A stretch of 5,069 nt of DNA from the NCBI GenBank assembly GCA_040755275.1, contig JBFMBE010000216.1, positions 1 to 5,069 of the forward strand, written 5' to 3'. Made by a program: the position numbers and the translations under genes. This stretch comes from Desulfatirhabdium sp040755275. Its GTDB lineage: Bacteria; Desulfobacterota; Desulfobacteria; Desulfobacterales; Desulfatirhabdiaceae. The notes beneath the pieces were generated by a model. The model searched no databases. It saw only the letters and a list, made by a program, of their open reading frames with translations, and had not been told where the DNA came from. Below, piece after piece: positions 1-5,069 of the stretch. Position 1 is the first letter of the stretch. Each line of letters starts with the position of its first letter.

Positions 1-87
1 AAACCCTTCTGTTTGGAGTTACCTGAAGATGTTTCGGCATTCGCTGCCGGTGTAGGGTCATCCGGCTCACTTCCACCGGATATCCTC
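1..87. other. Unassigned flank downstream of ispH-ubiA; competing short open frames and two small hairpins
   Basis: I cannot assign a gene here. On the minus strand an ATG at 89-91 overlaps the fusion's stop as ATGA and stays open for 30 codons to the window edge (MRGYPVEVSR...), which could be the start of a coupled next gene. On the plus strand a frame open from base 1 ends at the TGA at 94-96 and could be the tail of a convergent gene. Two inverted repeats are present: CGGCA/TGCCG (34-48, 5-base loop) and ATCCGG/CCGGAT (60-81, 10-base loop). Neither is followed by a T-tract on either strand, so neither is a convincing intrinsic terminator. None of the frames is long enough to decide. Confidence 0.25.
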
Positions 88-1821
88 TCATGGTGATCCG
101 AACAGTGCGGCCATCCCGGTCACCGCCCCGGAGAGCAGCAGGGTCGTTTCCATCCGGAATTCGAGACGAATGCCCGGCATCATGTGGCCGCTGCGATGCC
201 ATCGGATGATCCAGCCCATCAGCACCGGACAGATCGCCAGAAAAACCGACCAGGAGGGAAACGAGGCGAGAAACGCCCCGAGAAACGGCAGCAAGGCCAA
301 AACATACAAAAACACGTACAGCATTCGAAAGGTTTTTTCTTCGCCCAACACGAGGGGAATGGTTTCCCGGCCGACGATCCGGTCCCCCTGCATGTCGAGG
401 ATGTCGAAGAAAGCCGTTCGAACGAATACAAGGCTTGAGGCCCACAGAAACACGGGAAGGGTTTCGATGGGAAGCGTTCGAAAATGCGACAGCGCCGGCA
501 GCAGGGCCGTCACCACCCCCCAGGCGACCGCGATCAGCACCGTTTTGGAACCCGGAATGTCACGAAGCCTCCGGATGCGGATCCCGGGACGATGGGAGAT
601 GAGCGGAACATTGTACGACAGACCGGTGACACTCATGAAGAACAGCACCAGAAAGGGAATCCATCCCAGCTGGAAGGCATACCAGATGCCGGATGCACCG
701 GAAGCGAGGGCCATGATTCCCAAGGCCTTGCGGTGCTTTCGATAGAATTTCTCCCGATCGGGATCGTTGTACCGGTCCGCATGGCTTCCGGTCAAGTTGT
801 TCAGCATGTGCATCGAAAGCACATACAGCATGGCGATGACGGCATGCCGCTTTGAATCGGGGACGGAAAGCAGTCTGGAACAGGCCATACACAAGGCGCC
901 GGCGCCGAGCGCCACGTAGACATTGGTCAACAGCAGCGACTGCTGCAAAACGAACCAGGTGCGTTTGAGCCCCAGGCTCCGTTTGAGGGAAAGCCCCTCG
1001 ACACGGCGCACCACTCGATTGATGACCCAGTTCGGTGTGGAAGCGCCGGCGGTAATACCGACGACACGCACCCCTTCGAGGGAAGCCGGATCGATATCCC
1101 AGTCCGATTCCACCGAAAGGGTTCGGGCGCCGTTTTGCTCGGCGACCTCGGCAAGCCGCCTGGTGTTCCCGCTTGTCTTTCCACCCACCACGATCAGCAG
1201 ATCACAGGCCCGGGCAAGCTCCCTGACCTCCGCCTGACGGGTGGATGTGGAATCGCAGATCGTATCGAACACCTTGTAATCGGGCCGATGGTGCTGCAGC
1301 CAACCTTTGGCTTCCTCGAACAGATTCGAGTTGTAGGTCGTCTGTGCGACGACGATCGCACGCTCGAGCACCGGAAGGCGTGAAAGCTCGTCGAGGTCTG
1401 CGACGACAAACCCTTTTCCCTCTGCAAATCCCTTGAGTCCTTTCACCTCCGGATGGTCGGCGTCTCCCAGGATTACGATCGAAAACCCCTGCCGGGCATG
1501 CTTGCGAATGATCTGCTGCACCTTGATCACTCGGGGGCAGGTAGCGTCGATCACGTGAAAGCCCGCCTGCACCAGGGAAGCCTTTTCCTCGGGAGGTACA
1601 CCGTGCGCCCGGATGATGATCGTTCCCGATCCGGTTTCCGGAATGGTGTCCAGAACACGGATCCCCTTTTCTTCCAGCAGCTCAAGAACCTGCGGGTTGT
1701 GAATCAGCGGTCCGTAGGTCTGGATCGGTGGTTCCTGTTCGGATGGAGCATCCAACACCATTTCGACGGCGCGCTTGACGCCCATGCAAAAGCCGGCCGT
1801 TCGGGCGACGACGATTTTCAT
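88..1821 (-). CDS. ispH: IspH (HMBPP reductase) fused to a UbiA-like prenyltransferase membrane domain
   Basis: Predicted 577-residue two-domain protein. Residues 1 to about 276 are IspH (LytB), the 4Fe-4S enzyme that reduces HMBPP to IPP and DMAPP at the end of the MEP pathway. All family landmarks are visible: the three cluster cysteines C12 (GFCMGV), C95 (DATCP) and C189 (CDSTSTRQ); H41 (HNPQV); H73 (AHGV); H123 and E125 (HPEVKG); the TT pair at 161-162; N219 (GGKTSGNTRRLAE); and S260 (TAGAS). Residues from about 285 to the end hold some 8-9 hydrophobic segments and the UbiA motif DILDMQGD near 473-480, followed by GRETIP. The first Asp-rich motif is degenerate (NNLTGSHAD, 341-349). E. coli IspH has 316 residues, so this is a true extension in one uninterrupted frame. 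ATG at 1821 is preferred to the upstream TTG because MKIVVARTAGFC is where IspH proteins normally begin. The IspH half is certain; the reaction of the UbiA half is unknown. Confidence 0.93.
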   Translation of the reverse strand: MKIVVARTAGFCMGVKRAVEMVLDAPSEQEPPIQTYGPLIHNPQVLELLEEKGIRVLDTIPETGSGTIIIRAHGVPPEEKASLVQAGFHVIDATCPRVIKVQQIIRKHARQGFSIVILGDADHPEVKGLKGFAEGKGFVVADLDELSRLPVLERAIVVAQTTYNSNLFEEAKGWLQHHRPDYKVFDTICDSTSTRQAEVRELARACDLLIVVGGKTSGNTRRLAEVAEQNGARTLSVESDWDIDPASLEGVRVVGITAGASTPNWVINRVVRRVEGLSLKRSLGLKRTWFVLQQSLLLTNVYVALGAGALCMACSRLLSVPDSKRHAVIAMLYVLSMHMLNNLTGSHADRYNDPDREKFYRKHRKALGIMALASGASGIWYAFQLGWIPFLVLFFMSVTGLSYNVPLISHRPGIRIRRLRDIPGSKTVLIAVAWGVVTALLPALSHFRTLPIETLPVFLWASSLVFVRTAFFDILDMQGDRIVGRETIPLVLGEEKTFRMLYVFLYVLALLPFLGAFLASFPSWSVFLAICPVLMGWIIRWHRSGHMMPGIRLEFRMETTLLLSGAVTGMAALFGSP

Positions 1822-1826
1822 CTCAT

Positions 1827-1830
1827 CCCC
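1827..1830 (-). promoter_or_regulatory. Weak ribosome binding site of the ispH-ubiA fusion
   Basis: GGGG on the minus strand lies 5 bases before the chosen ATG at 1821. It is a modest match, but it falls inside the alternative reading from TTG at 1839 and so favours the shorter start. Confidence 0.4.
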
Positions 1831-1875
1831 GCACCGCAATCCGAAGAACGTCCCATCCCGGTGCCGGCCCCCATG

Positions 1876-2076
1876 TTACGCCGAAAAAGGCTCATGCTTG
1901 AGGAACACCTTGTGGTCCACCAGCGACAGGGAATGAATCTTCGCTTTGATGAATTTTTGGTCCCCGAAAATGTTGATCAGCCGCAGACCCCCTTCTTCGG
2001 GTTCCACGACATCCACGGCTTCCATGACGAGTTTGGTTTCTCCATCTTCGATCAAATACGCATTGGCTTCACACAT
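1876..2076 (-). CDS. cooT: CooT-like small nickel-binding protein
   Basis: This 66-residue protein begins MCEANAYLIEDGETKLVMEA and ends with a LVDHKVFL-type strand, the pattern of the CooT family (PF10133). In Rhodospirillum rubrum, CooT is a small homodimeric protein that binds nickel through Cys2 and helps mature carbon monoxide dehydrogenase. Cys2 is present here and is the only cysteine in the protein. The length matches the family (about 60-70 residues). There is no signal peptide or membrane segment, so it should be cytoplasmic. It lies 27 bp after the reductase gene and 54 bp before ispH, with a fair ribosome binding site, so it is probably co-transcribed with both. No cooS, cooC, cooJ or other nickel-enzyme gene is visible, so its client enzyme is unknown. 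Many family members lie away from CODH genes and may serve other roles. Family assignment is confident; function is inferred. Confidence 0.88.
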   Translation of the reverse strand: MCEANAYLIEDGETKLVMEAVDVVEPEEGGLRLINIFGDQKFIKAKIHSLSLVDHKVFLKHEPFSA

Positions 2077-2083
2077 GAAACGA

Positions 2084-2089
2084 TCCCTT
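2084..2089 (-). promoter_or_regulatory. Ribosome binding site of cooT
   Basis: AAGGGA on the minus strand lies 7 bases before ATG at 2076, inside the 27 bp gap after the reductase stop. It supports the start that places Cys at position 2, the nickel ligand in this family. Confidence 0.65.
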
Positions 2090-2103
2090 TTTCAAGTTCG
2101 CGT

Positions 2104-3105
2104 TCACCCCATCCGAACGACCACGCGCCCCGTCCCCTTTCCGGCGAGCATGGTCCGGATTTCCGTTTCCAATTCATTCAGCTCCACCTCTCGGTGGATC
2201 ATCCTCAGCCCTTCCGGCTTCCAATCGGATGCCAGCCTTTCCCAGATCCAACGCCGAAGGGGCATCGGCGTCTGGGCTGAATCGATGCCATAGAGGGTCA
2301 CCCCTCTCAAAATGAACGGATATACCGTCAGCACCAACTGTGCAGATGCGATGTTTCCGCAGGTCGTTACGGGGGCATGTTGGTGGGTGGACTTGATCGC
2401 ACAGGCGAGCACCTCACCTCCGACCGTATCGACAACCCCGTGCCATACTGCCGGAAGAAGGGCCTTCTGCGGATTGTCCTGAAGGGAGCTGCGATCGACG
2501 ATTCGGCGGACCCCGAATGCCTGAAGCCGTTGCCCCGCATCCGGCTTTCCGGAAGCGGCCGCAATCGAATACCCCAGTCGAGTCAGAATGGCAACGGCAA
2601 GAGTCCCCACCCCACCGGTGGCTCCAGTGACCAGGACATCCCCTTCATCCGGCATGAGCCCGTGTTTGATCAGTTTGTTCACCGAAAGCCCAGCCGTAAA
2701 CCCAGCGGTCCCGAGCATCATGGCTTCCTTATGGCTCAAGCCGCTGGGAAGGGGGACCACCCAGTCTGCAGGTACGCGAATGTATTGGCCGAACCCACCG
2801 GACGTATTCATTCCCAGATCATAACCGGTGACCAGAACGGGCTGGCCTTTCGCAAACGATGGATCTCGGCTTTCGACGACATCCCCGGCAGCATCGATCC
2901 CCGGCGTGTGTGGATAGTTTCGGGTCACCCCTCGATTGCCGGAAGCAGAAAGAGCATCCTTGTAGTTGAGCGAGGAATAGCGGACGCGGATCAGCACATC
3001 GCCTTCCGGGAGTTCGTCGATGCGCTTGCTCGTCACGGTACGCACCGGTTTTCCATCGGCATCGATCGACACGACCATTGCCTGAAAGCGCTCACTTCCC
3101 TTCAT
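2104..3105 (-). CDS. acuI: YhdH/AcuI-family NADPH-dependent acrylyl-CoA reductase (quinone oxidoreductase-like MDR protein)
   Basis: A 333-residue zinc-independent medium-chain dehydrogenase/reductase of the YhdH/YhfP/AcuI group, whose members are usually 324-330 residues. Visible landmarks are SSLNYKDALS (44-53), the YPHTPGIDAAGDVV segment (64-77), AMMLGTAGFTAGLSV (128-142), the Rossmann nucleotide-binding loop VTGATGGVGTLAVAIL (159-174), DTVGGEVLA (226-234), and PFILRGVTLYGIDSAQ (263-278). AcuI proteins reduce acrylyl-CoA to propionyl-CoA with NADPH, in DMSP/acrylate metabolism or to detoxify acrylyl-CoA; E. coli YhdH has the same activity. There is no zinc-binding cysteine set and no signal peptide, so it is cytosolic. 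The start is supported by AGGAGA five bases upstream of ATG, the strongest ribosome binding site in the window. It follows the Smr gene by 51 bp, which could hold a promoter, although I see no clear one. Family is certain; the in vivo substrate here is inferred. Confidence 0.93.
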   Translation of the reverse strand: MKGSERFQAMVVSIDADGKPVRTVTSKRIDELPEGDVLIRVRYSSLNYKDALSASGNRGVTRNYPHTPGIDAAGDVVESRDPSFAKGQPVLVTGYDLGMNTSGGFGQYIRVPADWVVPLPSGLSHKEAMMLGTAGFTAGLSVNKLIKHGLMPDEGDVLVTGATGGVGTLAVAILTRLGYSIAAASGKPDAGQRLQAFGVRRIVDRSSLQDNPQKALLPAVWHGVVDTVGGEVLACAIKSTHQHAPVTTCGNIASAQLVLTVYPFILRGVTLYGIDSAQTPMPLRRWIWERLASDWKPEGLRMIHREVELNELETEIRTMLAGKGTGRVVVRMG

Positions 3106-3110
3106 GGTAC

Positions 3111-3116
3111 TCTCCT
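3111..3116 (-). promoter_or_regulatory. Ribosome binding site of the acuI-like gene
   Basis: AGGAGA on the minus strand lies 5 bases before ATG at 3105. It is close to the ideal Shine-Dalgarno sequence and fixes the start of the reductase gene. It is the best such site in the window. Confidence 0.85.
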
Positions 3117-3156
3117 GTAAGGCACCCCGTTCTCGTGGTGGAAGGCTTCCGTTTCG

Positions 3157-3864
3157 TCAGCGTCCATGCATCCTCGCCCCTCTTCTGCTGCGAACCCTAC
3201 GGAGCAGAAGAACGGTCGCCCCGGCCCCGCCGTCACAGGACCTTGCCGTACAATAGGCGCTGACCCATCTTCTCCAGGAGGAACGGAGAATCCACTCCTG
3301 AAGACAGTGTTTCAAAACGGGTTCTTTTGGAGAGGAAAGCCCCCTGCCATGGATGATCAGAACGGTCCGCAGGCCCTCCCGAAGGCTGGTTTCCATGAAA
3401 CGATCGAATTGAAGGCGCGCCTGCCTCGCCGTAAACCCGTGCAGATCCAGATGGGCTTGAATGGCGTATTTCCCCCGGTGCAGCAGACGCGGTACATGCG
3501 GATCGAGGTCCGGCGAAGTCCCCTCGATATATTCAGGTGTCAGGGAAACATCGAAGCCTTCTCCGGTCAGGACCAGGCGGTGGAGATTGTCGCTACCATC
3601 CATGTCCGACTCTATCCGATAACGAGTCGAGCTGGAGGACCCCTTCGGTATCATCCAATATTTGGATCGATCCAGCCGGACAACCCCTTTCATCGCAGCC
3701 AGAAACATTTCCCGATCGCTCATGTCGGAAGGCTCGTCATCGATATCCAAACCAGGCCGATTGCAAGGCTTTTGGGCATCGGGCCGCTTCTGCAGCTGCA
3801 GCTTCATCTTCAAGTCCGCAAAAGGTCTGTGAAACCCTTCTTCATGACGATTGTTCGTTCTCAT
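3157..3864 (-). CDS. Smr-domain protein (MutS2-type Smr/YdaL-like nuclease fold)
   Basis: Predicted 235-residue protein. Its N-terminal ~130 residues are charged, open with a FHRPFADLK motif, and include a stretch (about 45-115) like the region before Smr domains in many proteobacterial proteins. The Smr domain proper starts with LDLHG (139-143), continues through HGRG (172-175), and ends in CDGGAGATVLLLR (210-222). Both the LDLHG and HGxG hallmarks are intact. Smr domains nick or cleave DNA or RNA and occur alone or at the end of MutS2; the role of stand-alone versions is poorly defined. A 13-residue basic tail follows the usual end (RVRSRRGARMHGR). The start is the ATG at 3864, inside the 3' end of the HD gene (23 bp overlap). 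The longer open frame would overlap that gene further and adds residues with no family match. Its ribosome binding site is weak, consistent with translational coupling. Confidence 0.88.
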   Translation of the reverse strand: MRTNNRHEEGFHRPFADLKMKLQLQKRPDAQKPCNRPGLDIDDEPSDMSDREMFLAAMKGVVRLDRSKYWMIPKGSSSSTRYRIESDMDGSDNLHRLVLTGEGFDVSLTPEYIEGTSPDLDPHVPRLLHRGKYAIQAHLDLHGFTARQARLQFDRFMETSLREGLRTVLIIHGRGLSSPKEPVLKHCLQEWILRSSWRRWVSAYCTARSCDGGAGATVLLLRRVRSRRGARMHGR

Positions 3865-4441
3865 GATCCAACCGCTTCGCCTGGTTGCAGGCATGAACGA
3901 TGCGCCACCACCAAGCATCGCTTTCCGTTTTCAGAATCTCGTCCGTCAGGGACCGTCCGGCTTCGGTTTGAACGCGAAGCCGGACGCTGTCGATCCATCG
4001 ACCTGCAGCAGCCGTTCCATGGTCCAGAAGCCATTTCAGTTCAACGATCAGAGCAATCTGGTCGGCATCCCGGGCCAAAAGCGCCTCTTGCGTGTTTGCG
4101 GTTTCAAATTCGTGCATCCATTCGGCCAGCTGTCCCCCAAAGATCAGGCCGTCCGTCAAATCCTTCAGGCACTGTCCCGTCTGGGGTCTGTGATAAGACT
4201 TCTGAACACTGTTCAAATCACCGATTCTCGTTTCCGGAAGATCATGAAACAGACACAGAAACATCAACCGGTTTCGATCGACATGCGGCACCATGAACGA
4301 CAGAACGTAGGCAACGATGGTTGTGAGGTAGACATGTTCTGCCACAGATTCCCGCCCGGCCCCCAAAAATGCAAATCCGGACCGGGGAATCGCTTTCAGG
4401 AAACGGGCTTCGAACAGGAAATCGGCTTCCGATCGATCCAT
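3842..4441 (-). CDS. HD-domain phosphohydrolase, YfbR/HDDC2-like (possible 5'-deoxynucleotidase)
   Basis: Predicted 199-residue cytoplasmic HD-superfamily metal-dependent phosphohydrolase. The metal-binding set is visible: H36 in ESVAEHVY, H66-D67 in LCLFHDLPETRIGD, and an Asp in ARDADQ (125 or 127). E70 and D75 fall at the same offsets from the HD pair as E72 and D77 of E. coli YfbR, a 5'-deoxyribonucleotidase. The opening segment FLFEARFLKAIPRSGF is typical of this subgroup. YfbR is the closest characterised model, but substrates vary widely in HD proteins, so the nucleotide activity is inferred. ATG at 4441 is chosen because the domain begins just after it and it lies 7 bases beyond the stop of the upstream DUF1566 gene. 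An ATG at 4510 would add 23 non-homologous residues and overlap that gene. The 3' end overlaps the Smr gene. Confidence 0.87.
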   Translation of the reverse strand: MDRSEADFLFEARFLKAIPRSGFAFLGAGRESVAEHVYLTTIVAYVLSFMVPHVDRNRLMFLCLFHDLPETRIGDLNSVQKSYHRPQTGQCLKDLTDGLIFGGQLAEWMHEFETANTQEALLARDADQIALIVELKWLLDHGTAAAGRWIDSVRLRVQTEAGRSLTDEILKTESDAWWWRIVHACNQAKRLDHENEQSS

Positions 4442-4448
4442 GTTCCGT

Positions 4449-5069
4449 CTACCACCAATTCGGATGGCTGATGATCGGCTTGCCACGAACCGCCATGGCA
4501 TAACCGGCATACTGGTTCTTGTTCAAGAAATAATCGCAGCCATCACTCATATAGACGCCCCATGCATAATGGGGATAGCCGCCGACGCTGGAGGATGACC
4601 AGTAGAAAGAAGCCAATGTATCCGGAAAGTACTGTGTGCTGATGGACGGATAAAATCGGTGATAATCCGCCAGTCGGGCCAGCTCATAGATGGTGGGAAG
4701 CCGCCAGTCGGAAAACCCGCCGAAGTTCCGATCGTTGAGGGCTTGCAAAAATGTCTGGGTATCCGTTCCCTTCATTCCGGCGGCTCCGCCGTTCGTCGAC
4801 AGGTTAGGATCGTACCAACGCATCCGATTGTCCGCATCGTGGGGATTGCTCGGATCCGGCTTTCCGTCCTTATGTTGTTTGACTTCCCAGACAAGCCCCG
4901 TCGTCTTGTCCTGCACCATGGCCCAGTCTCCGGATTCCAACGGTAGTTCGTTCCCGGTTCCATTCAGCTTGATGAACTCAGGGGGAGGGGTATTGGCCGG
5001 GTTGGGTGAACCGAAGAGGATCCTGCCGGGTTGGGGACGCGGAACTTCGGAGCGCGTGTCATAACAGGT
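4449..5069 (-). CDS. DUF1566 (Lcl C-terminal domain) protein, 5' end beyond the window
   Basis: The frame stays open from the stop (TAG, 4449-4451) to the right edge, giving at least 206 codons, so the true start lies outside the window. The first in-window residues, TCYDTRSEVP, resemble the CYD segment that often begins DUF1566 repeats. The rest shows typical landmarks: DKTTGLVWE, a GGFSDWRLPTIYELARLAD core, FPDT..FYWSSSS, a Y(A)WGVYMSDG strand and a closing AVRGK. Lcl-type domains occur in secreted or surface proteins, for example the Legionella collagen-like adhesin Lcl, but most bacterial copies have no known function. An export signal cannot be judged without the N-terminus. A proline-rich linker (PNPANTPPPE) sits between the CYD segment and the core, so the whole protein may be modular. 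A TTG or ATG start near 4920-4940 would cut off matching sequence and is rejected. Confidence 0.82.
   Translation of the reverse strand, partial: TCYDTRSEVPRPQPGRILFGSPNPANTPPPEFIKLNGTGNELPLESGDWAMVQDKTTGLVWEVKQHKDGKPDPSNPHDADNRMRWYDPNLSTNGGAAGMKGTDTQTFLQALNDRNFGGFSDWRLPTIYELARLADYHRFYPSISTQYFPDTLASFYWSSSSVGGYPHYAWGVYMSDGCDYFLNKNQYAGYAMAVRGKPIISHPNWW

Noticed and set aside
34..81. Hairpins after ispH-ubiA considered as an intrinsic terminator
   Set aside because: The stems are only 5 and 6 bp and neither is followed by a run of T on either strand.
1822..1839. TTG start giving six extra residues (MRCGDE) on IspH
   Set aside because: IspH proteins begin close to the GFCMGV motif, the ATG at 1821 fits, and the GGGG site before it would lie inside the extension.
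1453..2280. Plus-strand open frame of 275 codons
   Set aside because: It spans antisense parts of ispH, cooT and the reductase gene, all of which are well supported. The product is His-, Asp- and Phe-rich with no family resemblance.
2377..3120. Plus-strand open frame of 247 codons
   Set aside because: It is entirely antisense to the reductase gene and shows no recognisable motif.
3140..3150. Short palindrome GGAAG-G-CTTCC before the reductase gene, considered as an operator
   Set aside because: The arms are only five bases with one central base, there is no second copy, and no promoter elements sit around it; chance is sufficient.
2074..3405. 12-base direct repeat CATGAAACGATC at 2074-2085 and 3394-3405
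   Set aside because: One or so 12-base match is expected by chance in 5 kb. One copy is at the cooT start and the other is inside the Smr gene, with no shared context.
3166..4296. Plus-strand open frame of 376 codons
   Set aside because: It lies antisense to the Smr and HD genes, whose translations carry clear family motifs. Its own product is rich in Pro, Arg and Ser with no recognisable domain. It is a shadow of GC-rich coding sequence.
4442..4510. Longer start for the HD protein (ATG at 4510)
   Set aside because: The added 23 residues overlap the end of the DUF1566 gene, have no family match, and the domain begins right after ATG 4441.

Overview
This window looks like a stretch of bacterial chromosome with about 57% GC by eye. 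The best guess is an anaerobic Desulfobacterota (deltaproteobacterial) lineage. This rests on three things: an IspH domain joined to a UbiA-type membrane domain, a CooT-type nickel protein, and the style of the HD and Smr proteins. It is inference, because there is no rRNA or other marker gene here. I see no mobile element, CRISPR array, tRNA or rRNA.

Six genes run in the same direction on the minus strand, so transcription goes from high to low coordinates. First is the 3' part of a DUF1566 (Lcl C-terminal domain) gene that enters from the right edge (4449-5069). Next come an HD-domain phosphohydrolase resembling YfbR (3842-4441) and an Smr-domain protein (3157-3864). These are followed by a YhdH/AcuI-type NADPH-dependent acrylyl-CoA reductase or quinone oxidoreductase (2104-3105), a 66-residue CooT-like nickel-binding protein (1876-2076) and a long IspH-UbiA fusion (88-1821). 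Gaps are 7, -23, 51, 27 and 54 bp, and no obvious terminator separates the genes, so they could form one operon or two (a break before the reductase is possible). The last 87 bp on the left hold no gene I can assign.

The genes do not make one obvious pathway. The most notable is the fusion. Its soluble half has every residue expected of a working IspH, the last enzyme of the MEP isoprenoid pathway, which makes IPP and DMAPP. Its membrane half is UbiA-like but has lost two of the three aspartates of the first Asp-rich motif, while the second motif is intact. This may be a membrane-anchored isoprenoid enzyme, or a UbiA branch with altered chemistry. CooT and the Fe-S-dependent IspH are both metalloproteins, but no nickel enzyme is visible here.

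Start codons were chosen by family alignment and ribosome binding sites. They differ from the longest open frames for the fusion (ATG at 1821, not TTG at 1839), the Smr gene (ATG at 3864) and the HD gene (ATG at 4441).
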